A stretch of DNA of 5,755 nt, taken from NCBI GenBank assembly GCA_945871755.1, contig CAMBWV010000081.1, forward strand, positions 1-5,755, read 5' to 3'. The position numbers and the translations under genes were made by a program. Of the stretch, positions 1 to 5,755 are shown piece by piece. The first letter of the stretch is position 1. Each line of letters begins with the position of its first letter. The notes beneath the pieces were generated by a model that saw nothing but the letters and a program-made list of their open reading frames with translations, did not search any database and was not told where the DNA came from. The stretch comes from an uncultured Bacteroidales bacterium (GTDB taxonomy: Bacteria; Bacteroidota; Bacteroidia; Bacteroidales; Bacteroidaceae).

Positions 1-3000
1 GGCAAGAGCCGACACAGCCACGGCAGCGTAGTCCTCCCACGATTCTTCGCCGTCACGCAGTTTGGCCTGCAAACTCTCTAATTTCTTGAAGATGTCGGTA
101 AAATCCGATGCAATGCCCGTGGCATTGCCAAGCGGATTTTCAATCTTCTTGCCCTCCTCCTTGTCCTTCTTGTCTTTCTCGTCCTTGCGGAGTTTCTTGT
201 ACTTATCCTGGATTTGGGAAATGTACTCTTGCTTCTTCTCTTCCGCAATCACCCCTTCGGCCACAAGCTCATCGAGCAGGCGCAGTTCGTCCTGCTCGCG
301 CTCGTCCAAGGACTTTTGGAAATATTCATCCTGCATCTTTTGGGCTTTTTGCAGGAAATCCTTGCGCCGGGCCATCTGCTGGCGCAGGTCTTCGGCATTG
401 GCCTGCGCGGTGAACTCTTGTGCCTTCTCGGGGTCGCCGATCTGCGTATAGTAGTCGGCACGATCGCGCAGGTGGGCAAGTTTGATCTCATCCAACCGCT
501 GTTGATACTGCTCTTCCGAGAGCGTACCTTGCAGGTATTCGCGCTGGGCGGCTTCGTTGGCCTCTGCCTCCCGCCGCGCGATGTCCTGCATACTATATTG
601 CGCTTCCTGATCTAAGACACGGCGGCGCAGCAGAATGCGTTGCTCTTCGAGCTTGTTCCATTCTGAGCTGCCTTCTTTATACAGGGAACGCTGTTTGGTG
701 AGCATTTCCATTTCTATGTCTAAGAGGGCATCCTCATATTCTTTCTTTGTGATTTTGCCCTGTTCATACTCCAGCATTTTAAGAATGCGCCGTGCACGAG
801 CTTCGTCCTCCAAGCGGTCACGCTCTTCTTTGAGTCGCTGCTCCAAGTCTTTGGGGTCGGAAGAACCACCTCCACCTCCACCTCGGCCTCCGCCTCCGCC
901 GTTAGGCTCTTTTTCGGGTTCATTGGCAACCTCAGCCTGCAACTCCTTGCCGTAGGCGGCATCGATGGTTTTGATTAAGTCATTCTGTTCGTCTATCTTG
1001 CCTTGTAAATTATCCACTTTTTCTTCTGCTGCCCGTATATTCGCGTTCCAGACATTAGATGCAGTGGTGTAGATGTATTCTACATCTGCATCCACCTGCG
1101 ACCTGCCATATGCCTTGACTTTCGGATGATTCTTGTTCTTTGCGGCAGCATCAGCCGCACGCTTCCTGACATCGGCAAGTTCCCTCTCCGCCTGCTGTTT
1201 TTGGATAGTGTAGTCGGCAATCTTTCGTCCTATTTCCTGCAACTTTTCTTTTGCCCCTTCGAGTTCATACTTACGGACAAGTGCATTGCAATAGTCCGTA
1301 AGGGCTTTTTCGTTTGCTTTGTATTTACCCGTGGTTTCATCCAACTGACCGTTATACTCCGGGATAATCTCGTTGAGTTTCTTAACGGCTTTCAACCGAT
1401 CCTCCATGGCAAGGTATTCATTCTGCGCTGCCCTGTGGAGCAGTTCCAGTTTGGTCTTTTCCTCCATGACGGCTTCCGCACCGTGCTTGCGTATATCTGC
1501 CATGGTCTTTTCTGCCTCTGAGAGTTCACGCATTTTTTTGATGCTTTGCCAAATCGCAGTAGCGAGTGCAATGGCGGCGGCAATGAGTACGCCCCAACCC
1601 ATAGCAACGGCTGAACCAGCCCTTTTCACATCCAGCATTAGCGATGACTGCCGCACCCAGTTTCCTTGCAGTTTGGCAAGTCCCAACTGCAAGAGGAGGT
1701 GGGCAGCGTGCAGGGCTTTGACTGTCCCATGGTAGGCTTTGGCTATGGTATTGGCTACGACAACGGCAGCAGCTTTGGCCTTGGTTGCAATAGCGGCAGC
1801 ATTGACAGCCACGGTGTAGGCAATGACCATAGCAGTCAGTGTGCTAATTGTGGTAGAATGATTGGCTACAAAAGTGATGAGCTTATACAAGGTTTTGAGG
1901 AACAAGGTGGTGAAGTTCACCATCTTCGAGGCCACGGGCATCAGCTTCTCCCCGAGTTCGGCGCGCATATCCTGCAAGGCTTTCTTGGCCTTGTCCAGCT
2001 CGGCCTGCACAGTGCTGTTCTGCACAGCGAACTCGTTGTGGATGCTGGTGGCCTCACTGTACGCCTCGGTGGCAAGGCGTTGCATCCTCTCCACGTTGCC
2101 GAGTTTGTCGGCCACGGAGGAGAGCACCGAGGTGGCGCGTGTGCCGTCTAGCCCCATCTTCTCAAACATTGGCGCGAGTTTGTCGAAGCCGCCCTGCGCC
2201 TTCATGTTGCCGAGGAAAGCGATGAGCGCGCCGTTGGCATCCTCTTTGAGCAGGCGCGAGAACTCCTTGACGCTCTTGCCTGCAAGGGCGGCAAACTTGG
2301 CGGGCTCCTGGTACATCTTCGTAATGAGTTGCGAGAAGGCAGTGGCGGAAGTCGCGTCTTCTTGCATACTCTCGTCCAGCACGGCGGCAAAGCCCATGAT
2401 TTGAGCTTGCGTCAGTCCTGCCTGTTTACCCACGCCTGCCACGCGGGCGGTGAACTCTTCGAGGTAGCCTGCGCCTGCCGAAGAGTTCTGCGAAAGTTCG
2501 TTGATGACGGAGGCAGTGGCCAGCATTGCCCCTTTGAGGCCAAGACGCTTGTCTTCCTCAAAGAGCATGGCCAGCTTGCCCACGTTCTTCACCGCCCCGG
2601 CTCCGAGGTCGTCACCGAGAGCCACATTGATTTTGTCGGCGGCTTCGACAAAGTCAAGGATTTGGTCCTTGGAGGTGATGCCCAGTTTGCCCGCATCTCC
2701 TGCCAGCGCGTTCAGCTGCTCGCGGGAGGTGCGGGTGTCCATGGCTTTGAGGCTTTCGTTGAGGGCGTCCACGTCCTCGGCGGCAAGCCCGGTATATTTC
2801 CGTACCTGCGCCTTGGCTTCTTCGATGTCGGCATAGTCGCTGACAGCCTGCTGGAGGATGGTGCGCACGCCGCTGACTACCTCGAAGAAAGCCTGCACGT
2901 TCATCACCAAACCCATCCACTTGTTGCCCCAGTCCGCCAGGCGGTCGCTCCACGAGGACTGCTGCGTGGTGCGCAGTTCGCGGTTCACCGCGTCCAGCGC

Positions 3001-3366
3001 GTCCTTGGTTTCGCGGATGGCACTGGTGAGTGCCTGCCACTCGGCAGAGCCACGCTGCACCTTGCCCGAGTTGAGTTCCTTTTGGAGCTCACGCAGGGTG
3101 CGTTTGAGTTCGTTGGGGGCAGACTTGTCGAGGTTTCCGAGCGCACGCCCCAAGGTTTCCGCCTTGGTTTCCGTGCGTTCTATCTCTTTCTCCACCTTCT
3201 TGATTTCCTTGGAGTAAAGCGAAAAGGCACGGGAATCGCCCCGCTCCAGGGCTTCCTCGCGCTTGGTTTTGAGTTGCTCCAACTTGTCTTTGAGTTCATC
3301 CAGTCGTTTCCGAGCCTGCTCGGAATTGACGATTAACTCAATGGTTTTTATCTCGGTACTAGTCAT
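1..3366 (-). CDS. Phage tail tape measure protein, TP901-type core, 3' end outside window
   Basis: The minus frame is open for 1122 codons from ATG at 3366 to base 1 with no stop, so the C-terminus is missing. In tailed phages this protein spans the tail lumen, templates tail length and takes part in DNA delivery. Residues 1-140 are charged and helical (coiled-coil-like). About 150-480 match the TP901 tape-measure core in style (YADIEEAKAQVRKYTG near 178, LNALAGDAGKLGITSKDQI near 217-236). Hydrophobic segments lie near 485-545 and 583-606, as expected for the part that meets the host membrane. Residues 640-820 are helical again. A hinge of eleven glycines broken by one Arg lies at 823-834. 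A long Lys/Glu/Gln-rich coiled coil follows to about 1100. The ATG is preceded by AT-rich sequence without a Shine-Dalgarno site, and the sequence from this Met reads as protein. The gene has its own candidate promoter at 3398-3405, downstream of the ardA terminator. The tape measure identity is secure; the exact family is inferred. Confidence 0.93.
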   Translation of the reverse strand, partial: MTSTEIKTIELIVNSEQARKRLDELKDKLEQLKTKREEALERGDSRAFSLYSKEIKKVEKEIERTETKAETLGRALGNLDKSAPNELKRTLRELQKELNSGKVQRGSAEWQALTSAIRETKDALDAVNRELRTTQQSSWSDRLADWGNKWMGLVMNVQAFFEVVSGVRTILQQAVSDYADIEEAKAQVRKYTGLAAEDVDALNESLKAMDTRTSREQLNALAGDAGKLGITSKDQILDFVEAADKINVALGDDLGAGAVKNVGKLAMLFEEDKRLGLKGAMLATASVINELSQNSSAGAGYLEEFTARVAGVGKQAGLTQAQIMGFAAVLDESMQEDATSATAFSQLITKMYQEPAKFAALAGKSVKEFSRLLKEDANGALIAFLGNMKAQGGFDKLAPMFEKMGLDGTRATSVLSSVADKLGNVERMQRLATEAYSEATSIHNEFAVQNSTVQAELDKAKKALQDMRAELGEKLMPVASKMVNFTTLFLKTLYKLITFVANHSTTISTLTAMVIAYTVAVNAAAIATKAKAAAVVVANTIAKAYHGTVKALHAAHLLLQLGLAKLQGNWVRQSSLMLDVKRAGSAVAMGWGVLIAAAIALATAIWQSIKKMRELSEAEKTMADIRKHGAEAVMEEKTKLELLHRAAQNEYLAMEDRLKAVKKLNEIIPEYNGQLDETTGKYKANEKALTDYCNALVRKYELEGAKEKLQEIGRKIADYTIQKQQAERELADVRKRAADAAAKNKNHPKVKAYGRSQVDADVEYIYTTASNVWNANIRAAEEKVDNLQGKIDEQNDLIKTIDAAYGKELQAEVANEPEKEPNGGGGGRGGGGGGSSDPKDLEQRLKEERDRLEDEARARRILKMLEYEQGKITKKEYEDALLDIEMEMLTKQRSLYKEGSSEWNKLEEQRILLRRRVLDQEAQYSMQDIARREAEANEAAQREYLQGTLSEEQYQQRLDEIKLAHLRDRADYYTQIGDPEKAQEFTAQANAEDLRQQMARRKDFLQKAQKMQDEYFQKSLDEREQDELRLLDELVAEGVIAEEKKQEYISQIQDKYKKLRKDEKDKKDKEEGKKIENPLGNATGIASDFTDIFKKLESLQAKLRDGEESWEDYAAVAVSALA

Positions 3367-3397
3367 AAATGAATGCGCTGCTTTTGAGTGATTAACC

Positions 3398-3405
3398 CAA
3401 AAGTA
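3398..3405 (-). promoter_or_regulatory. Candidate Bacteroidetes -7 element for the tape measure gene
   Basis: On the minus strand this reads TACTTTTG, an exact match to the TAnnTTTG -7 consensus of Bacteroidetes sigma factors. The upstream -33 element is weak: a T-rich TTTTCC lies 18 bases before it, and a TTTG in the terminator T-run is 26 bases away. A start about 7 bases downstream would give a leader of roughly 25 nt before the ATG at 3366. It lies between the ardA terminator and the tape measure gene, where a new promoter would be needed. One 8-mer match alone is modest evidence. Confidence 0.5.
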
Positions 3406-3432
3406 GTGCGTTTATCCGGGGCTGGAAAAGAC

Positions 3433-3461
3433 AAAAAAAGCACCCCTCCTGCGAGAGATGC
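3433..3461 (-). terminator. Rho-independent terminator of ardA
   Basis: On the minus strand a 22-base hairpin (3461-3440) has a 9-bp stem with two G-U pairs and a GCAG loop. It is followed at once by seven Ts (3439-3433). It starts 23 bases after the ardA stop. It acts only on the minus strand, because the other side has no T-run. It should separate ardA transcription from the tape measure gene. A near-identical hairpin (19 of 22 bases) occurs in plus orientation at 4820-4841. Confidence 0.88.
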
Positions 3462-3484
3462 CCTTCCTGTCTTGGTGTAGCGTT

Positions 3485-4060
3485 TCAGATGCGGTTGCAG
3501 AAAACGTGGCCGTCATTGAAGTCGTAGTCGCTCATGAAGAGGTCGCGTGCAAAGCGTTCATAGTCGAAGTAGTCGCCGAGGAGGCCGCGCACTTCATCAT
3601 AGTAGCACTCCTCCACAAGGTGGCGGGCAAAGTCCTCTTCGTCCTCGAACTTGCCTTGATACAAATCGCTCACCCATTGCCAAGTGAGGTCGTCGTACCA
3701 GCCGCGCAGTTCCACATAGGCATCGAAAATCTCGCGGTCGTTGTCCGAAAGTTCGAGATAGACGCTGAGTTTTTCCCAGTCCTTGCGACTCATGCTTTCT
3801 GCATAAAGTTCGCGGGGGAAGTTCTTGTAGTCCTGGAACATAAACTCGGGGTCTTCCTCATCGTGGTGGAGCAGGTGGCAGAAGTCCATGAAGTCGTCGT
3901 AGTCGGAAAAGGTGGTGAGGTCCACCCACATACCATCCAGCGAGCCGCCGTTGTACTTGCCGTAATTCCCTACATAAAGGGCGGGATGTCCGCTGTGGTA
4001 GTCGTAATAGTGGAGTTCCTTTTCTTCTCGCAGTTGTTCCAAAAGTTCTTCGTTGAGCAT
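3485..4060 (-). CDS. ardA: Antirestriction protein ArdA
   Basis: This encodes a 191-residue protein of the ArdA family, dimeric DNA mimics that bind and block type I restriction-modification enzymes to protect incoming DNA. The family signature is clear: ALYVGNYGKYNGGSLDGMW (residues 27-45) resembles the N-terminal strand of Tn916 ArdA, and YFDYERFARDLFMSDYDF (164-181) matches the conserved C-terminal region. By hand count there are 48 Asp+Glu against 16 Lys+Arg, as expected for a phosphate-backbone mimic. Known ArdA proteins are about 165-180 residues; the first ~26 residues here (MLNEELLEQLREEK...) are an extension before the core. Met at 4060 was chosen because the sequence upstream does not look coding and the inverted copy diverges there. 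No Shine-Dalgarno site is seen. The gene sits as a cargo ('moron') between head-tail and tape measure genes, with its own terminator. I find no good TAnnTTTG promoter directly upstream; the position aligned with the other arm's -7 element is degenerate. Confidence 0.93.
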   Translation of the reverse strand: MLNEELLEQLREEKELHYYDYHSGHPALYVGNYGKYNGGSLDGMWVDLTTFSDYDDFMDFCHLLHHDEEDPEFMFQDYKNFPRELYAESMSRKDWEKLSVYLELSDNDREIFDAYVELRGWYDDLTWQWVSDLYQGKFEDEEDFARHLVEECYYDEVRGLLGDYFDYERFARDLFMSDYDFNDGHVFCNRI

Positions 4061-4151
4061 AATTTTTAAGAGTTTTGATGTTTGACAATCCCCGCTGCTG
4101 CGGAGGTGAATTTTACACTGCCAAGAAGAGGGAGGAACAGGGTAAACTAGG

Positions 4152-4222
4152 CAAAGGCTTGCAGTCATTTATTTACCCTCGGGCTTGGGGTTTATCCCTA
4201 AAAAAATTACTGCAAGCCCTTG
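4152..4222. repeat. Core of the inverted duplication (14-bp arms, 43-nt spacer)
   Basis: Bases 4152-4165 (CAAAGGCTTGCAGT) and the reverse complement of 4209-4222 differ at one position. Similarity continues inward: CATTTATTTA (4166-4175) against the complement of TAAAAAAATT (4199-4208) with two mismatches. About 23 unpaired bases (4176-4198) form the centre. This is the innermost part of the large inverted duplication. It is also the divergent intergenic region from which both cassette copies would be transcribed. Confidence 0.85.
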
Positions 4223-4247
4223 AATTGTTTGCCCCTCCCTACCTTTG
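4219..4247 (+). promoter_or_regulatory. Candidate plus-strand Bacteroidetes promoter of the decayed ardA copy
   Basis: CTTG (4219-4222), a 17-base spacer and TACCTTTG (4240-4247) form a good -33/-7 pair of the Bacteroidetes type (TTG...TAnnTTTG), followed by CAGC as is common there. A start near 4253-4255 would transcribe the plus strand through the ardA pseudogene. The aligned position in the intact cassette (minus strand, about 4118-4111) reads roughly TCTTCTTG, a poor match. The better promoter is therefore on the copy that no longer encodes ArdA. Confidence 0.6.
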
Positions 4248-4299
4248 CAGCGTAAAAACCACCGATTTCCGCAGTGGCCGGAGATTGTATCAAAACTCG

Positions 4300-4796
4300 G
4301 TGCTCCACGAAGGACGAACAACTGCGGGAAAGGGACACCACAGACTTCCACGGCGGGCGTGCCGCCCGTAGGGAATTACAGAAAGGCAAGTGTCATGGCG
4401 GCTCGGGTATGTGGAAAGACCCCGCCACCTGACTACAGCGACTTCATTCTGCCACCAGCCACGATGAGGAGGACGCAACTGCTGTTCCGGGACTACGAGG
4501 GCTTCCCCTGCTTCCCGAAGAGAAAGCGTGAGCCGCAATGAATGGAGCAAGAAAAACGCCGCCCTCCGAACTCGGAGAACGGCAGCGAGGGATGCCTGTG
4601 TGGATCTGTGCGGCAGACGGCCACATTTGGGGATGGGTGTCCAATGAAAAAAGGCAAGTTCGGAACAAGGACGAAGAGGGCTTTGTCCTTGTGGAGGAGT
4701 GCGTGATGAAGTACACGGCTGGCGGCTGCTTTGACCATGTACGCTGCGACCTCTGCGACCACGACTGCACGACAGCCACGTGCCACCGCATCAGCC
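4300..4796 (+). pseudogene. Degenerate inverted copy of ardA
   Basis: This stretch aligns along its whole length with the ardA coding sequence on the other strand. It runs from GTGCTCCACGAAG (matching the ATGCTCAACGAAG start) to CACCGCATC at the end (matching AACCGCATC before the ardA stop). ArdA fragments stay readable in scattered frames: GNY then GKCHGGSGMWKDPAT (core VGNYGKYNGGS...MW), SHDEED, FRDYEGFP (against FQDYKNFP), and DEEGFVLVEEC (against DEEDFARHLVEEC). A 4-base insertion after GTAGGGAATTAC (4380-4383) and a 4-base net deletion after the shared GTGGAGGAGTGC are clear frameshifts. The ardA frame hits TGA at 4430-4432. Two short overlapping ORFs remain over it (4395-4541, 48 aa; 4538-4894, 118 aa, sharing ATGA). 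Both are explained as shifted frames of the decayed gene, although I cannot exclude that the second is translated. Confidence 0.82.
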
Positions 4797-4819
4797 ACAC
4801 CAAGACAAGAAAGAGAAAG

Positions 4820-4841
4820 GCATCTCCCGAAAGAGGGGTGC
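4820..4841 (+). other. Hairpin homologous to the ardA terminator, without T-run
   Basis: This 22-base hairpin matches the ardA terminator hairpin at 19 of 22 positions, in the opposite orientation. The stem is largely kept, including GCATCTC and GAGGGGTGC. It is followed by CGGCCG instead of Ts, so it should not terminate efficiently on its own. It marks the outer end of arm B of the inverted duplication. Confidence 0.75.
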
Positions 4842-4956
4842 GGCCGCTGCATACAGCCTCCGCGTTAGGGATTGTTAGTCCCGAATGGGATTAAGACCTT
4901 GGCTTAACGCGCAGCGCAAAAGCCCGACCCGAAGGGGAACGCCCCAATATATATAT
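4842..4956. other. Dense cluster of short hairpins at the island edge, function unknown
   Basis: No convincing gene lies here apart from the tail of the 4538-4894 reading frame. Several pairings can be read. GCTG/CAGC spans 4846-4857. CGCGTTA (4861-4867) pairs with TAACGCG (4905-4911) and encloses an 8-bp stem with one G-U pair (4875-4882 with 4887-4894, loop GAAT). GGCTT (4901-4905) pairs with AAGCC (4920-4924). GGGG (4934-4937) pairs with CCCC (4942-4945). An alternating AT run follows (4946-4955). It sits right after the stop of the head-tail gene on the minus strand, so it could end or attenuate that transcript, although no good T-run is present. It could also be a structured RNA or a recombination site; the sequence does not decide. 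Confidence 0.5.
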
Positions 4957-4960
4957 GTAC

Positions 4961-5395
4961 CTATCCCCTCTCCCTCTGCTCCAAATTATCGAACAGCCCT
5001 GCAAACTCCTCGCCAATCACCTCGGCCAACTTGTCTTTGAGCACCATCATGCTGATGTACCATGACTTGTTGAACCACGGCCTGCGCTGTCGGGGTCTGT
5101 CCAGTTTGTGCTCCAAGCGATAAGCCAGGTCAAGAAACGGCAGGTCGCCGCCATTGTCCCTGCGGTAGCCGTTGCCCACGCCCAAGTCCACATAGATTCC
5201 ATATTCGAGGTATCGGAAAGCCAGAGAGCCGCCTGCCTCGCCGATGGAAAAATGCCCCTTCTCCACCGAGCCACGCAAAGCACCCGTGTCATGGACGCGC
5301 AGCACATCGAGGCGGTCGCGCCAAATCTCCACCATCTTGTCAAACCAGCCCTGGGCGTATTCCCTTACGCTGTCGGTTCTTCTGTTGTCAGCCAT
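4961..5395 (-). CDS. HK97-gp10-like head-tail joining / virion morphogenesis protein
   Basis: This encodes a 144-residue protein with stop TAG at 4961-4963. Small proteins of this kind complete the connector between capsid and tail. Supporting features follow the order seen in the HK97 gp10 family: an N-terminal helix (about 8-31), DTGALRGS (36-43) like the family's TGxLrxS turn, the strand YLEYGIYVDLGVGNGY (62-77) like the family's 'y..yvE.Gt' segment, then RRPWFNKSWY (104-113) before a C-terminal helix (114-140), recalling the 'PFLrPA' end. ATG 5395 was chosen because the longer frame back to 5677 lies inside the neighbouring gene, where that gene's frame is the protein-like one. It overlaps the upstream gene by 31 bases, which suggests coupled translation in one late operon. 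The next genes downstream are the ardA island and then the tape measure gene. The CDS is strong; the family assignment rests on motif pattern only. Confidence 0.82.
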   Translation of the reverse strand: MADNRRTDSVREYAQGWFDKMVEIWRDRLDVLRVHDTGALRGSVEKGHFSIGEAGGSLAFRYLEYGIYVDLGVGNGYRRDNGGDLPFLDLAYRLEHKLDRPRQRRPWFNKSWYISMMVLKDKLAEVIGEEFAGLFDNLEQRERG

Positions 5396-5755
5396 TCGTC
5401 CGCGTTGTATTGTAAATCCGTAGGTTCGTCCAAAGCCAGCAAGAAGTAAAGCCCCGTACAGCCATTGAGGAACTGCCCGCCCAGCTCGCGGCTGCGTATC
5501 TCGTCCACGGCGAGATAGCAGAGTTCCGACTGCAAGCGCGCCTCGTCCAAGATGAAGCGCGAGTGCAGTTGTCGGAACAATTCGCGGCACAGGGCGAGGC
5601 GTTCGCGGTAGTCCTCTTCGCGGCGCGTGTCGTAGCGGGCGAGGACAAAGACCGTAAAGACGCGGCGCTTGAACCAAGCCCCGCCTCTGCGCACGGTACT
5701 CTCCTCGCAGAGGTCAGAGAGGCAGACGAAAGCGCGGTTGGAGCGCATTCGTGCC
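5365..5755 (-). CDS. Small phage structural protein, possibly tail terminator/completion type, 5' end outside window
   Basis: The frame ends at TAA 5365-5367 and is open to the right edge. An ATG at 5748 would give 127 residues, but the codons before it (GCA CGA) are also open and the protein seems to begin mid-domain, so the true start probably lies outside. I do not recognise a named family with certainty. Counting from that Met, a strand KRRVFTVFVLARYDT (27-41) is followed by a long charged helix (about 43-66). A second helix (78-88) leads to a strand GCTGLYFLLALDEP (96-109). This strand-helix-strand plan and the place in the operon would suit a tail terminator or neck protein; this is inference. 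It overlaps the start of the gp10-like gene by 31 bases and is presumably in the same late transcript. Confidence 0.8.
   Translation of the reverse strand, partial: ARMRSNRAFVCLSDLCEESTVRRGGAWFKRRVFTVFVLARYDTRREEDYRERLALCRELFRQLHSRFILDEARLQSELCYLAVDEIRSRELGGQFLNGCTGLYFLLALDEPTDLQYNADEWLTTEEPTA

Larger units (their letters stand above)
3440..4841. repeat. Large imperfect inverted duplication of the ardA cassette
   Basis: Arm A is the minus strand from about 4175 to 3440 (leader, ardA, terminator hairpin). Arm B is the plus strand from about 4199 to 4841. Reading both outward from the centre near 4187 they align collinearly. Identical blocks (A / B) include 4165-4156 / 4209-4218, 4079-4070 / 4289-4298, 4039-4029 / 4316-4326, 3973-3962 / 4368-4379, 3620-3605 / 4687-4702 (16 bases), 3478-3468 / 4797-4807, and the hairpins 3461-3440 / 4820-4841 (19 of 22). 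Arm A is about 740 bases and arm B about 640, the difference being many small gaps in B. This was aligned by eye; overall identity was not computed. Homology covers the whole transcription unit, which suggests duplication of a complete cassette, or two related cassettes that came to lie head to head. Confidence 0.88.

Noticed and set aside
2329..3336. Plus-strand 335-residue open frame (and several shorter ones) across the tape measure gene
   Set aside because: It lies antisense to a continuous 1122-codon frame that reads as a tape measure protein. The composition is Gly/His/Leu-rich, typical of shadow frames.
3458..4069. Plus-strand 203-residue open frame over ardA
   Set aside because: Its Val/Ala-rich sequence is the complement of the acidic ArdA codons, and the ArdA frame has clear family motifs.
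4245..4541. 98-residue form of the first small plus-strand frame
   Set aside because: Its first codon is TTG within the -7 promoter element, upstream of any transcript start there. It is part of the shifted frame over the ardA pseudogene.
4444..4852. Minus-strand frames of 119 residues each over the pseudogene region
   Set aside because: Both are Ser/Arg/Pro-rich with no recognisable pattern, and the plus-strand ardA homology explains the region.
4934..4945. GGGG-AACG-CCCC as a terminator for the head-tail operon
   Set aside because: On the minus strand it is followed by TTCGGGTCGGGC rather than a T-run, and on the plus strand by an alternating AT run. The 4-bp stem is too weak to call.
4961..5677. 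Extended 238-residue form of the gp10-like gene
   Set aside because: The extra 94 residues are Arg/Pro-rich and fall inside the neighbouring gene in another frame. The protein-like part begins at Met 5395.
1..5755. CRISPR array, tRNA, reverse transcriptase or diversity-generating template/variable repeats, insertion sequence
   Set aside because: I looked for regularly spaced repeats, clover-leaf sequences, RT motifs and transposase frames and saw none. The only long repeat is the ardA inverted duplication.

Overview
The window looks like the late (structural) region of a Bacteroidales prophage or phage-derived element. The long tape measure protein and the small head-tail protein have the style of Bacteroides/Prevotella-group phages. 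There are no Shine-Dalgarno sites at the starts, and TAnnTTTG-type promoter elements of the Bacteroidetes kind are present. The host assignment is inferred from these features; no search was run.

All intact genes lie on the minus strand and read from high to low coordinates. At the right edge (5755-5365) is the 3' part of a small phage protein, probably a tail-completion type protein. It overlaps by 31 bases an HK97-gp10-like head-tail joining protein (5395-4961). At the left, a tape measure protein begins at 3366 and runs out of the window at base 1, with 1122 codons and no stop. Between these structural genes sits a 1.5 kb accessory island (about 3433-4960).

The island holds an intact ardA (4060-3485), a DNA-mimic antirestriction gene, followed by a strong intrinsic terminator (3461-3433). 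A new candidate promoter (3405-3398) lies just upstream of the tape measure gene. On the other side of a short centre near 4187, reading outward on the plus strand, is a second, decayed copy of the same cassette. It covers leader, coding region and terminator hairpin (about 4199-4841). It aligns block by block with ardA but carries many non-triplet indels, so it is an inverted ardA pseudogene. It nevertheless keeps a good TTG-N17-TACCTTTG promoter that the intact copy seems to have lost. The last ~100 bases of the island (4842-4945) are a dense run of small hairpins of unknown role.

Taken together, the window shows a late tail operon interrupted by an antirestriction 'moron' present as a head-to-head inverted duplication, one arm functional and one arm degenerate. 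The tape measure gene is apparently restarted from its own promoter downstream of the moron's terminator. The inverted duplication is the most unusual thing in the window.
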